NCBI RefSeq assembly: GCF_004331685.1
Contig: NZ_SJSM01000005.1
Coordinates: 248,001 to 312,000, forward strand
Reading direction: 5' to 3'
Length of the DNA stretch: 64,000 nt
From: Pedobacter hiemivivus
GTDB lineage: Bacteria; Bacteroidota; Bacteroidia; Sphingobacteriales; Sphingobacteriaceae
How positions within the stretch are numbered: the first letter of the stretch is position 1; every line of letters begins with the position of its first letter. Under the pieces are notes generated by a model, which was not told where the DNA came from, searched no databases, and saw only the letters and a list, made by a program, of their open reading frames with translations. The position numbers were made by a program, and so were the translations under genes. Shown in pieces: positions 43,188 through 51,854 of the stretch.

Positions 43188-44758
43188 TTTTTTATGATTT
43201 GATTACTGGTTGATTTAATTTTCGGATGATTGTTATTGCTTACCGCTACATCGGTTACCCTACCTTCCTTCCAGATGAAATGCTTTGCTGGATTGTACAC
43301 TGAATTTGCGGTGATGAACCCCCTTGTTGTATTCTTCAGATAAATCAGTGCATTGGTATTTGCGCTGCTGTTCATTGTTAAGCCTTTAATTTCAAAATCG
43401 CTTGTATTTTCCAGTGCGATAGCAGGGCGCTCATCAGTCTCCGTAAAGGAGCAACTGATGTTGTTTAACCTGATACCTTTCACATGTTTGATAAATAAGC
43501 CATATGCGGGCAGCGGGCCAAACATAGTGGCTTCAGGATAATGATCAGCCAGGTTTTCCAGCTTCCTGAACATCGCATCAGCTTTAGCACCACCTGAACC
43601 AGATAGGGTAATATTACTTAGAGAGACATTTTCAATAATAGCATTTTCGAGTCCTATTACCGAACTGCCAGTAATGTCTGCACCTGTAGCCGTCACATTT
43701 GAAATGTGGATATTCCTGGCGATGCCAATACCTGGCGCCGGAGCGTTATCGGTATGTTTCCTTGCCCTGTTGCCCAGTCGGATAAACAAAGGCACCTGAG
43801 GGCCATCAATTACCACATTGCTGATGGTAATATTTTCCATAATCCCACCATCTACCATTTCCAGTGAAATACCGCTATTGCCGGCCGGCTTACCATAAAT
43901 GGTGGTCAGCTGCGCAGATGGTTTGATCACAATATTGCTGACGGTCACATTCCTGAAACCACCGGTAGATTCTGTACCGAATTTCAACCCGTTACAATGA
44001 CTACTGAATACACAATTACTGATGACAATATTCTCTGAAATGAGTTTAGAGGTACTTTTCAGGGTCAGGCCATCATCATCGGAATCTCCCTTAACATTGG
44101 TGATCAGTACATTTTTACAGCCGTCAATATCAATCATGTCGTTATTTTTATTCGAATGGTTCCAGATAGAAATACCATCTATGACTAGGTCTTCACAACC
44201 CAGGTAATGCTGCATCCAGAATGCAGAATTACGCAGATGAACCTCCTTAACGCTCACTTTTTTACAGCCTACAAACCAGATCAGGTACGGCCTGTTCATA
44301 TAACGATCTGGTTTTTTGATCGTATTGATCTCGAAGCTCGCCCCCTGACCATCTATTGTTCCTGATCCTTCAATACCTATATTTTCGGCTTTATTGGCAT
44401 AGATTAGTGCCTGCTTTGCCCAGTTTTCTCCATAAAAAGGGATTTCTGCCTGCTGATATGGGTAATTTGAGGCACCTTTAACGCCGATCAGTGTGCAACC
44501 ATTAGCAAGGTAAAGGGTTACATTGCTTTTCATGACTATGGTTGCCGTCATGAAATTACCTGCAGAGAAGATCACTTTCCCCCCACCCGATCCCGCGCAG
44601 GCATCGATACTTTTTTGAATAGCTACAGTGTTTACGGTACTCCCATCGCCTTTGGCGCCATAGGTGGTTACCTCCACATCGGCTGCCTGTACAAGAATAG
44701 AAGTACCTGTGAGTATCACAAATAAGAAATTACGCATATGTAAGATTGAGCTAAGCAT
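43184..44758 (-). CDS. GH28 polygalacturonase-type glycosidase
   Basis: About 524 residues from ATG 44758, or 517 from ATG 44737, whose MRNFLFVILTGTSILVQA is the neater signal peptide. An ORF open to 44899 would overlap the transporter gene by 149 bases and was not used. The mature part is a right-handed beta-helix. GH28 signs: VTTYGAKGDG at the N-terminus, then HSNKNNDMIDIDGCKNV and GDSDDDGLTLKS, and SSHCNGLKFGTESTGGF, matching the NTD, DD and GHG/RIK regions only loosely. Hydrolysis of alpha-galacturonide or a related uronide linkage is likely, but a different uronic acid is possible in this context. Overlaps the MFS gene by 8 bases. Confidence 0.8.
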   Translation of the reverse strand: MLSSILHMRNFLFVILTGTSILVQAADVEVTTYGAKGDGSTVNTVAIQKSIDACAGSGGGKVIFSAGNFMTATIVMKSNVTLYLANGCTLIGVKGASNYPYQQAEIPFYGENWAKQALIYANKAENIGIEGSGTIDGQGASFEINTIKKPDRYMNRPYLIWFVGCKKVSVKEVHLRNSAFWMQHYLGCEDLVIDGISIWNHSNKNNDMIDIDGCKNVLITNVKGDSDDDGLTLKSTSKLISENIVISNCVFSSHCNGLKFGTESTGGFRNVTVSNIVIKPSAQLTTIYGKPAGNSGISLEMVDGGIMENITISNVVIDGPQVPLFIRLGNRARKHTDNAPAPGIGIARNIHISNVTATGADITGSSVIGLENAIIENVSLSNITLSGSGGAKADAMFRKLENLADHYPEATMFGPLPAYGLFIKHVKGIRLNNISCSFTETDERPAIALENTSDFEIKGLTMNSSANTNALIYLKNTTRGFITANSVYNPAKHFIWKEGRVTDVAVSNNNHPKIKSTSNQIIKK

Positions 44759-46043
44759 GATAAGTTTGTTTTTTAGTCCTGGAGATTTGGTAATACACAT
44801 TAAAAAGGTAGCATGGAACCAATAGCAGGTAAGCGAGCTGGTTGTTGGAAATATGTGAAAGCCAACTGTAAACCAATGGCAGGATGGCACCACCTGCAAT
44901 ACCCATAATCAATATGGCTGATCCGCGGTTTAATAAGGCTCCACTTAATCCATGTAAAGCGAGTGGCCAGATTGCCGGCCAAAGCATCGCATTGGCAAAG
45001 CCTAGTAATGCGATAAATACGATTGAGGTCTGGCCCGGTACGAATACCGCAAGCAGTGTAAGCAGTATACCCAGCAGGGAAGAATACAAAAACGCCTTTT
45101 CCTGGGTGATGAGTTTAGGGATAAATAAAGCACCCAGAATATACCCCGTAAGCATAGATGCCAACGTATAAGAGGTGAGGCTTTTAGCGACATCAAGCCT
45201 TACCCCATGATAAATACCGTAATTACTGATGGTATCACCGGCAATTACTTCTACCGCTACGGTTACAAATATGGCTGTAAAACCTAGCGCAAATGCAGTA
45301 TTATGGCTTTTACCGGTATTGGCCAGTTTTTGTTTTTCATTCAATGCCTGTTCTTCTTCCGAAGGTGTAATTTCAGGAAGATGCGCATACTTTATACCAA
45401 AGGCAATGATGCAGAGTATAATGGTTAACACAATATAGGGCATAATTACATCCCGGGCCAATTCGTCCAGGCGTGCGGTCTTTGCAATTGGAGCCAGGCT
45501 TTCCAATTCGGCCAGCAGACCATCAGAATTTTTAAGGATAATAGCACCCAGGATCATTGGCGCAAGGATACCTGCGAATTTATTACAAATCCCCATAATG
45601 CTGATCCGCTGTGCGGCCCTGGCTGGATCGCCCAGCTTGGTGATGTACGGATTTACTGCAGTTTGCAATAATGTAGTGCCTGCGCCTACCACAAACAAAC
45701 CCAGTAGGAACAGTGGATAATAGCGCATCATGGCCGCGGGAACAAACAACAGACAGCCTGCAGCCATAATGAGCAAGCCCACCTGCATGCCTTTGATGAT
45801 TCCTGTAAGCTGCAATATGCGACTGGATGGCAGCGCCATAAAGGTATACGAGATATAAAAGGCGAAGGTAACCAGATAGGCCTGCCATTCCTGTAGCTCG
45901 CAGGCAATACGCAGATAAGGGATCAGTGTTCCATTTACCCAGGTTACAAAGCCGAAGATGAAAAAGAAAAAACCGATGGTCATTACCTGTTTGACGTAAG
46001 TACCATTTGTTGCCGGCTTAGCCATGTTTACTATTGCATCCAT
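44751..46043 (-). CDS. MFS sugar permease, FucP/NagP type
   Basis: 430-residue major facilitator with 12 hydrophobic segments, of the fucose/glucose-galactose:proton symporter family. Conserved parts: FFFIFGFVTWVNGTLIPYLR in TM1, AYFVVGAGTTLLQTAVNPYI-like LLGLFVVGAGTTLLQTAVNP near residue 125, and FANAMLWPAIWPLALHGL near 350. NagP GlcNAc permeases of Xanthomonas and Shewanella belong to this family, so HexNAc uptake is a plausible role beside murQ. It starts 3 bases after the murQ stop. Confidence 0.85.
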   Translation of the reverse strand: MDAIVNMAKPATNGTYVKQVMTIGFFFFIFGFVTWVNGTLIPYLRIACELQEWQAYLVTFAFYISYTFMALPSSRILQLTGIIKGMQVGLLIMAAGCLLFVPAAMMRYYPLFLLGLFVVGAGTTLLQTAVNPYITKLGDPARAAQRISIMGICNKFAGILAPMILGAIILKNSDGLLAELESLAPIAKTARLDELARDVIMPYIVLTIILCIIAFGIKYAHLPEITPSEEEQALNEKQKLANTGKSHNTAFALGFTAIFVTVAVEVIAGDTISNYGIYHGVRLDVAKSLTSYTLASMLTGYILGALFIPKLITQEKAFLYSSLLGILLTLLAVFVPGQTSIVFIALLGFANAMLWPAIWPLALHGLSGALLNRGSAILIMGIAGGAILPLVYSWLSHISNNQLAYLLLVPCYLFNVYYQISRTKKQTYHA

Positions 46044-46046
46044 AAT

Positions 46047-46862
46047 TTACATTTTTAATTTTTCCATTGCATTCTTCACATTCCCATATTTTAACAGGCT
46101 TGCCTTAGCCTGCGCATAGTCTGTTATTCCGGTTTTCTCCATCAGCATTTTCACCCCACGCTCTACCAGCTTTTCATTGCTGATCTGCATATTCACCATA
46201 CGGTTGTCTTGCACTTTCCCCAGCCTGATCATAACTGTAGTAGAGATCATGTTTAAAATCAATTTTTGGGCCGTCCCGCTTTTCATACGGGTACTGCCGG
46301 TAACAAACTCCGGACCTACCACCGCTTCAATTGGAAAATCTGCATATTCAGCTATTGGTGAATCGGCATTGCATACGATACAAGCAGTAAGGATACCATG
46401 CTCCTGTGCTTTTTTCAAAGCCCCCAAAACATAGGGTGTAGTACCGCTGGCGGCTATGCCGATCAGGATATCCTGATTGCTAATGTTGTATTTTTCCAGA
46501 TCCAACCAGCCTTGTTCATGACTATCTTCCGCATCCTCAATACCAAAACGCAAGGCTTCATCGCCACCGGCCATAATACCGATCACCACATCGTCTGGCA
46601 CCCCGTAAGTAGGCGGGCATTCGCTGGCATCCAGTACACCTAACCTGCCACTGGTACCTGCGCCGATGTAAAACAGCCGACCTCCTTGTTCCATGTGTAA
46701 TGCAGCCGCATCAACCAGTCCTGCAATGCGGGGCACCAATCCACGTATCACAGCTGCAATGGAGGCATCTTCATCGTTAATGTGGTTCAGCAGTTCTTCT
46801 ATCGACATCTTTTCAAGATGACGGTAGACTGATGGCATTTCGGTTGTTCTGATAAAACTCAT
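46047..46862 (-). CDS. murQ: N-acetylmuramic acid 6-phosphate etherase
   Basis: 271-residue SIS-domain protein, converting MurNAc-6-phosphate to GlcNAc-6-phosphate and D-lactate. Signatures are complete: FYIGAGTSGRLGVLDASECPPT, MAGGDEALRFGIEDAEDS, IAASGTTPYVLGAL and TGSTRMKSGTAQKLILNM. The catalytic glutamate region (EDAE) is intact. It is slightly shorter than the roughly 300-residue E. coli enzyme at the C-terminus. No MurNAc kinase, PTS or NagA is seen in the locus, so how the phosphorylated substrate would arise is unclear. Sits between two MFS transporter genes in the polysaccharide operon. Confidence 0.9.
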   Translation of the reverse strand: MSFIRTTEMPSVYRHLEKMSIEELLNHINDEDASIAAVIRGLVPRIAGLVDAAALHMEQGGRLFYIGAGTSGRLGVLDASECPPTYGVPDDVVIGIMAGGDEALRFGIEDAEDSHEQGWLDLEKYNISNQDILIGIAASGTTPYVLGALKKAQEHGILTACIVCNADSPIAEYADFPIEAVVGPEFVTGSTRMKSGTAQKLILNMISTTVMIRLGKVQDNRMVNMQISNEKLVERGVKMLMEKTGITDYAQAKASLLKYGNVKNAMEKLKM

Positions 46863-46897
46863 TTTTATATAGAAGCTATGTTAAATTCTCATTTTTG

Positions 46898-48190
46898 TTA
46901 AAGTTTAACCTTTTCCATTTTAGGAGCAAGCAGGTGTATGACCAGCCATGCGACCAGAAATGAACAGCCACAGACTAGGAAAATGACGTTATAGCCTGCG
47001 ACAATATTTCCTGTGCTTTTGTAAAAATCGAGGATAAAACCAATAAACATGGGAAAGAGCACACCACCTATGGCACCGGCCATGCCGCCTAAACCGACTA
47101 CAGAGCTCACCGCCTTTTTAGGGAACATGTCTGAAACAATAGTAAAGATATTGGCACTCCAGGCCTGGTTTGCGGCTACCGACAGACTAATGAGGGCAAT
47201 TACAAACCACATATTGGTCGTATAACGGGTTGCCATTACCGGGATCACACAGATGGCGGCAACCATTAATGCCGCTTTACGGGCTTTGTATACCGGCCAT
47301 CCTTTTTTAATGAGCCAGGAAGAAAGGTAGCCCCCTCCGATACTGCCGATCATGGTACCGGTATAAACGATCACGAGCGGCAGACTTGGCTTTTTAAGGT
47401 CGAGGTGAAAATAAGTGGCGAAATAAGAAGGCAACCAGAACAGGAAAAAGTACCAGATCGGATCAGTAAAAAACTTACCGGCAATAAATGCCCAGGTTTG
47501 TTTAAGGCTCAACAGCTTTTTCCAGGTAACCGTACTGGTATCGTTATCTTCCAGAAGTGCATCCTCATCACTATTGATATAAGCGAGTTCTGCCGGTTTC
47601 AATTTCTTTTGCTTAACAGGGATCTCATAAAAAGAGATCCAGGCGGCCAGCCAGACAAAGCCCAGAGCCCCGGTTACAATAAATGCCATTTGCCAGCCGT
47701 ATACCGACAGGATCCAGGGCACCAGGATTGGTGCCACACATGCACCGATGTTAGATCCGGAATCAAAAATACCTACGGCAAGCGCCCTTTCTTTTTTAGG
47801 AAACCATTCGGCAACAGTTTTAACACCTGCGGGATAATTACCGGATTCTCCCATTCCCAGTAAGGCACGCATGGCGCCAAAGCCAAAGGTTGTTCTTACG
47901 GCTGCATGCAGCATGGCTGCAATGCTCCATACGGTGATAGAAATGGTATAGCCCAGTTTTGTGCCTATTTTATCTATTAGTTTTCCATAAAACAGCTGAC
48001 CTAAAGCGTAAGTCGCTGTAAAAGCCATTACGATATGACTGTAATCAGTCTCTGTCCAGCTAAATGTTTTTTCCAGACTTGGTTTCAGCAGACCGAGAAT
48101 CTGTCTGTCCAGGTAATTGATAGTTGTCGCAGCAAATAGCATAAAGCAAATGAACCACCTGTAATTTCCGATCTTAGTTTCTTTTATCAT
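46898..48190 (-). CDS. MFS transporter, hexuronate/anion:cation symporter (ExuT-like)
   Basis: 430 residues from ATG 48190 (MIKETKIGNYRWFICFMLFAA in part), which overlaps the preceding stop as ATGA; the ATG at 48250 would give 20 residues of non-family sequence. Twelve hydrophobic segments. ACS-family signs: TTINYLDRQILGLLKPSL, the loop-2/3 region FYGKLIDKIGTKLGY, and GESGNYPAGVKTVAEWFPKKERALAVGIF (in part), characteristic of ExuT/GudP-type transporters. Uptake of glucuronate, galacturonate or a derived sugar acid is expected. Confidence 0.88.
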   Translation of the reverse strand: MIKETKIGNYRWFICFMLFAATTINYLDRQILGLLKPSLEKTFSWTETDYSHIVMAFTATYALGQLFYGKLIDKIGTKLGYTISITVWSIAAMLHAAVRTTFGFGAMRALLGMGESGNYPAGVKTVAEWFPKKERALAVGIFDSGSNIGACVAPILVPWILSVYGWQMAFIVTGALGFVWLAAWISFYEIPVKQKKLKPAELAYINSDEDALLEDNDTSTVTWKKLLSLKQTWAFIAGKFFTDPIWYFFLFWLPSYFATYFHLDLKKPSLPLVIVYTGTMIGSIGGGYLSSWLIKKGWPVYKARKAALMVAAICVIPVMATRYTTNMWFVIALISLSVAANQAWSANIFTIVSDMFPKKAVSSVVGLGGMAGAIGGVLFPMFIGFILDFYKSTGNIVAGYNVIFLVCGCSFLVAWLVIHLLAPKMEKVKL

Positions 48191-48987
48191 GATTGGTTTA
48201 GCTGATATCTGTTTTTTAAAAGGTTCATTATATACAGGTTGTTTTGCCATTGCCTCTCCTGTGGCAGATGGTGTGGCATGTAAGGAATAGGGCCAAACTC
48301 CGGTGTGATGGTCAATATGTCCCCTTTATAATTTTCGACCACTTTATCCCAGCAGTTCAAATGAAAAGCCAATGCTTCCGCATATTCGGGAAGCGATGGA
48401 TCTGCTACCTGTGGTCCCTGTGCGAAGCCTACCCTTGCATGGATATGTGCGGTATGCTTGATAGCCAGGTTAACTACCTCAGGCTGATCCTGCAACAGGC
48501 TCTCTGCTACAGCACACCAGTGCGAAACATCAAGGGTAAGCTGCAATTCCGGCCGTTGATTAAGGAATGGAGCGGTTACATGTGCGGCATAAGCAAACCT
48601 GCCGCGGTGGGTTTCATGTACAATCCGGACTCCCGTTTCTTTTTCTATTTTTTGGGCGCTATCCAATAGGCTGCAATTCTGTTCCCAGCTAAAAAAGTCC
48701 CTGCCCGTATGCGAATTGATGAACAGTGGTTTTAATGCGGCCAGCTTATGCAGCCTTTCCTCATACTCCTGCTGATGCGACTTCAGGTTTATAGCTGTTG
48801 TTTCCCAATGCTGGGCTATAAACTTCAATCCGTATTTTTCCAGCCCCTCCATAAACTCATTCTTTTCTCCTTCAGCAGGCAGATCTGTTTCTACGCCCTG
48901 GTAACCATGCGAAATGATCCCGCTAAAAAATTCATCCCAGCTATTCATTTTTTGTCCCCATGTTGTACAAAAGTAAAGTATCCTCAT
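48187..48987 (-). CDS. sugar phosphate isomerase/epimerase-like TIM barrel
   Basis: 266-residue cytoplasmic AP-endonuclease-2-type TIM barrel, a fold used by xylose isomerases and sugar epimerases. Likely metal ligands: Glu in ETHRGRF, Asp-His in LTLDVSHWC, His in AHIHARVG and Glu in ITPEFGP. The reaction on a locus-derived keto-sugar or uronate is inferred from context; the exact substrate is unknown. Its start overlaps the dioxygenase stop (ATGA), and its stop overlaps the ExuT-like start in the same way, so it is translationally coupled on both sides. Confidence 0.8.
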   Translation of the reverse strand: MRILYFCTTWGQKMNSWDEFFSGIISHGYQGVETDLPAEGEKNEFMEGLEKYGLKFIAQHWETTAINLKSHQQEYEERLHKLAALKPLFINSHTGRDFFSWEQNCSLLDSAQKIEKETGVRIVHETHRGRFAYAAHVTAPFLNQRPELQLTLDVSHWCAVAESLLQDQPEVVNLAIKHTAHIHARVGFAQGPQVADPSLPEYAEALAFHLNCWDKVVENYKGDILTITPEFGPIPYMPHHLPQERQWQNNLYIMNLLKNRYQLNQS

Positions 48988-49877
48988 AAGCGTAGTTTTA
49001 GTGGTTCATCAAACAATAAAGGGTGAAACTGGCCTCCCATCTTTGTTCCTTTAGGAATTGGTATAGCTCCTGGCATCAGTTCCTTATCGGTATCAGACAA
49101 GGTTCCATCTGCGAAAACATTCAATACATAAGCCCGTCTTCTGTTCAGCGACTTGTTCTCATAAGAACCATGAACCAACAGGGGATGATGAAAAGTACCA
49201 TAACCCTTTTTCAGCTCTATAGGCACAGGCTTAAATTCCGCCATTTGCTGTTCGTTAAGCTGGGCCAGCAGGCCGTCCATTTCTCCGGCAAGCTCAGGCT
49301 TATCCAGCAGCCCCCAGCGATGACTATCGGGCACATAATACAAACAACCGTTCTCTATAGTAGCATCATCCAAGCCAACCCAACAGGTTAAATGATGCAT
49401 AGGTATCGTACGTGTCCAATACGAATAATCCTGGTGCCAGGCGACTACACCACCATGCTGTGCGGGTTTATAAAACAACTGATCATGCCAGAAACGCACA
49501 GCCTTATTCCCAAGCAGCTGACTTGCGGCCATTACAAAAGCAGGGTTCCACAGTACATCATGAAAACCAGGTGTAACCCGCCATGCCCCTAATGCGTGAA
49601 ATAGTACCGCATTAGGATCTGAAGACTCATTGGAATAAAACTGATGGAACAAAGCACTTCCCGGATGTTGCGGATCAATAATCGCATCGAGCTCATCCCG
49701 TAGTATTAAGATCTGTGCCTCATCCAAAAATTTAATACCACTTACATATCCGTGCTCCCTGTAACACTCCATCTGCTCCTCATTAAGCTTATACTGTTCC
49801 CATTCCTCCCTGCTTTCAGGCCACTTAAATAAACCTGAAACCTGGGTATGAAATTTGGATAAGTCTTTATATTCCAT
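48984..49877 (-). CDS. phytanoyl-CoA-type Fe(II)/2-oxoglutarate dioxygenase (copy 2)
   Basis: 297-residue PhyH-family oxygenase without signal peptide. The iron triad is visible: HQD in VVAWHQDYSYW, with the distal His in LLVHGSYENKSLNRRR, and the Arg of that same stretch binds 2-oxoglutarate. GCLYYVPDSHRWG is the conserved core. PhyH proteins of this type occur in carbohydrate loci, where they may hydroxylate a sugar or a small acid; the substrate is unknown. It has a second PhyH paralogue 100 bases upstream (49979-50758), with a tandem 10-mer between them. Confidence 0.84.
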   Translation of the reverse strand: MEYKDLSKFHTQVSGLFKWPESREEWEQYKLNEEQMECYREHGYVSGIKFLDEAQILILRDELDAIIDPQHPGSALFHQFYSNESSDPNAVLFHALGAWRVTPGFHDVLWNPAFVMAASQLLGNKAVRFWHDQLFYKPAQHGGVVAWHQDYSYWTRTIPMHHLTCWVGLDDATIENGCLYYVPDSHRWGLLDKPELAGEMDGLLAQLNEQQMAEFKPVPIELKKGYGTFHHPLLVHGSYENKSLNRRRAYVLNVFADGTLSDTDKELMPGAIPIPKGTKMGGQFHPLLFDEPLKLRL

Positions 49878-49903
49878 AGTAAAACATGTTATAAAAAATG
49901 TAA

Positions 49904-49923
49904 ACTAGTACATACTGGTACAT
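49904..49923 (-). repeat. tandem 10-bp repeat, ACT(A/G)GTACAT, upstream of the second dioxygenase gene
   Basis: ACTAGTACAT and ACTGGTACAT are directly adjacent (49904-49913, 49914-49923). One helical turn apart, they suit a regulator bound to one face of the DNA. Located 27 bases before the start at 49877 in an AT-rich gap. Confidence 0.5.
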
Positions 49924-49978
49924 AAATATAAACAACATATATTTCAGTTCCAAACCTTTATTTTAACATTTAAAGATG

Positions 49979-50758
49979 TTAATCTTTGAAATCGTCATTC
50001 TTCAATTTTCTGTCGCCCGCATTGTTTCTTCCATGGTCAAAACCCCGCTCCCTTTCATATTTTATCATTTCGGCCGGTCTGAAATTTAAGATAAAAGCCC
50101 TCCGCTCGGTATGGGTTGAATTACCTCTGCTGTAATGCAGGGTACGGCCCTGGTGGAAAGTACAGGAACCCGGTTTAAGCTCAATATATACGCCTTCATT
50201 TTCTGTTGCATTACAAGTTAGTGCACCACCTTCTTTTCCGGCAAAACGATGTGGTCTTACCTCTTTTAAATTAGAGCCCGGCACAAACCACATACAACCA
50301 TTATCCACCGTTGCTTCATCCAGGGCCAGCCAACAACTTGCGGCACGCTTATCGGGCACATTTAGCCAGTAAGCTTCGTCCTGGTGCCAAGGCGTAATGG
50401 TATTGGTATTCGGGGCTTTATTGATCAGCATGTCAAAATCCATCTCAGCATCATCGCCGATCAGTTCTCTGCTAATGGCCAGTGCCCGCTGATGAAATGG
50501 CATATCTATCAGCTCCTTCACAAAATCACTTGGCCACATGATCTGGGTAATACTCTCCCTGGTTTTACTTTTTCCTAATCCATCACCAAGATCCGAGCGG
50601 TTAGCGCCTACATCTATCTTCTTAGACAGGAAATCGTTATAAATGTCCTTATAGTGTTCAATCTCATCGGGAGTAATAATATCTTCAACGGTCAAGTATC
50701 CGTTAGCATTAAAAAAAGCGATCTGTTCAGCAGATAAATACTTCTTGTTCATACGCAC
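49979..50758 (-). CDS. phytanoyl-CoA-type Fe(II)/2-oxoglutarate dioxygenase (copy 1)
   Basis: 259 residues, cytosolic, with the PhyH triad: HQD in TPWHQDEAYWLN and the distal His in GRTLHYSRGNSTHTERRAF (with a 2-oxoglutarate-binding Arg). GCMWFVPGSNLKEVRPHRF is the usual core. ATG 50758 is used; the MNKKYLSAEQ start six bases in is equally good. First gene of the minus-strand operon, divergent from the AraC regulator. About 30 percent alike to the second PhyH by eye, so an old duplication rather than a recent one; substrate unknown. Confidence 0.84.
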   Translation of the reverse strand: MRMNKKYLSAEQIAFFNANGYLTVEDIITPDEIEHYKDIYNDFLSKKIDVGANRSDLGDGLGKSKTRESITQIMWPSDFVKELIDMPFHQRALAISRELIGDDAEMDFDMLINKAPNTNTITPWHQDEAYWLNVPDKRAASCWLALDEATVDNGCMWFVPGSNLKEVRPHRFAGKEGGALTCNATENEGVYIELKPGSCTFHQGRTLHYSRGNSTHTERRAFILNFRPAEMIKYERERGFDHGRNNAGDRKLKNDDFKD

Positions 50759-50912
50759 ATATTTGGTTTTATAATCCTACAAGCAATGTCTATAAATCAT
50801 CACAAGCGTTTGGCTGAATGATTCAATATTTGATTTGCTGAATTATTTTATCAAATTTAACTTTTGAGCAATAGCAAAACTTTCAATTTAGTAGGAACAT
50901 ACAATTTTATAC

Positions 50913-51794
50913 ATGTCAGATTTTGATACCCGCTCCACCACAGAAAGGAGCATTATAAATTTTAAAAAGTTTAATCTCGATGAGAAGATCAGGTTAGGCC
51001 GGTATTCCTACAAGCATGTACATGGCGAACTGGAAACCCATTCGCATGATGGCATGATGGAGATCTGTTATTGTGATAAAGGTATGCAGGTATACGAGGT
51101 GAATGGCAAAGAGTACCAAATCAGGGGTGGCGATGTATTTATTACCTTCCCCAATGAACCTCATGGAACAGCCCGGCACCCTGAAGAAAAGGGAGCTTTA
51201 TACTGGCTGATCGTTCAGATTCCCAAAAATGAACGTTTCCTACATTATGATGATGAAGAATCAGCTGTATTTATAAAAGAACTAATGTCGATCGGACAAA
51301 GGCACTTCAAGGGAACTGATAGTATGAAGAAGATGCTGGACCAGCTCTTTATCCTGCACGAAGAACCTGTACAACAACCGCTACATAAATTGCAGACCTT
51401 AAACCTGATCAGCAATTTTTTATTAACGGTAATTGAATATTCGCAGAAAAATGTAGCCAGGGAGCAGTCCGACAGAATCTCGGAAATCAGAAACTATATC
51501 CATACCAATATTTACCAAAGTCTGCCTATTGAGCTGCTGGCCAAAGAACTCTGCATGTCGGATTCCCATTTTAAAAGCTGGTTTAAAAAGGAGTTTGGAA
51601 TGCCCCCGGTAGATTATATTTTACGTACCAGGGTTGAGGAAGGGAAAAAACTATTGCAATTACCAGATGCTGAATCGGTAACCTCCATTGCTTTTAAGCT
51701 CAATTTCTCTTCTTCTCAATACTTCGCGACCGTATTTAAAAAGTATACAGGAGTAAGTCCGGCGGAATTTAAACAGCGCCACCTAAAAACTTAA
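50913..51794 (+). CDS. AraC-family transcriptional regulator with cupin sensor
   Basis: 293 residues. An N-terminal cupin (about 30-110, ELETHSHDGMMEICYCDKG, GGDVFITFPNEPHG) is linked to a C-terminal pair of AraC helix-turn-helices (about 190-290; LPIELLAKELCMSDSHFKSWFKKEFGM in part, and the end SSSQYFATVFKKYTGVSPAEFK). It is divergent from the PhyH1 gene and probably controls the polysaccharide operon by sensing a sugar through its cupin. Cupin histidines are present. GntR gene 51855 follows after 60 bases. Confidence 0.9.
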   Translation: MSDFDTRSTTERSIINFKKFNLDEKIRLGRYSYKHVHGELETHSHDGMMEICYCDKGMQVYEVNGKEYQIRGGDVFITFPNEPHGTARHPEEKGALYWLIVQIPKNERFLHYDDEESAVFIKELMSIGQRHFKGTDSMKKMLDQLFILHEEPVQQPLHKLQTLNLISNFLLTVIEYSQKNVAREQSDRISEIRNYIHTNIYQSLPIELLAKELCMSDSHFKSWFKKEFGMPPVDYILRTRVEEGKKLLQLPDAESVTSIAFKLNFSSSQYFATVFKKYTGVSPAEFKQRHLKT

Positions 51795-51821
51795 TTGCTA
51801 TATTTTAATAGAATTATGACC

Positions 51822-51829
51822 TATTTTTG
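51822..51829 (+). promoter_or_regulatory. putative -7 element of the second GntR gene
   Basis: TATTTTTG matches TANNTTTG, 25 bases before the ATG at 51855. The nearest TTG -33 candidate is 24 bp upstream, outside the usual spacing. Confidence 0.35.
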
Positions 51830-51854
51830 CGAAGACTAAACATGACCAAGAAAG

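Noticed and set aside
43184..44899. Longer GH28 reading frame starting at 44899
   Set aside because: It would overlap the upstream MFS gene by 149 bases and place the signal peptide in the interior; the starts at 44758 or 44737 are better.
40067..49391. Several long antisense open frames opposite the polysaccharide genes (for example 40067-40405, 47405-47863, 48244-48669, 49023-49391)
   Set aside because: Each lies fully opposite a well-supported gene, has no recognisable domain and low-complexity or unusual residue content; they are shadows.
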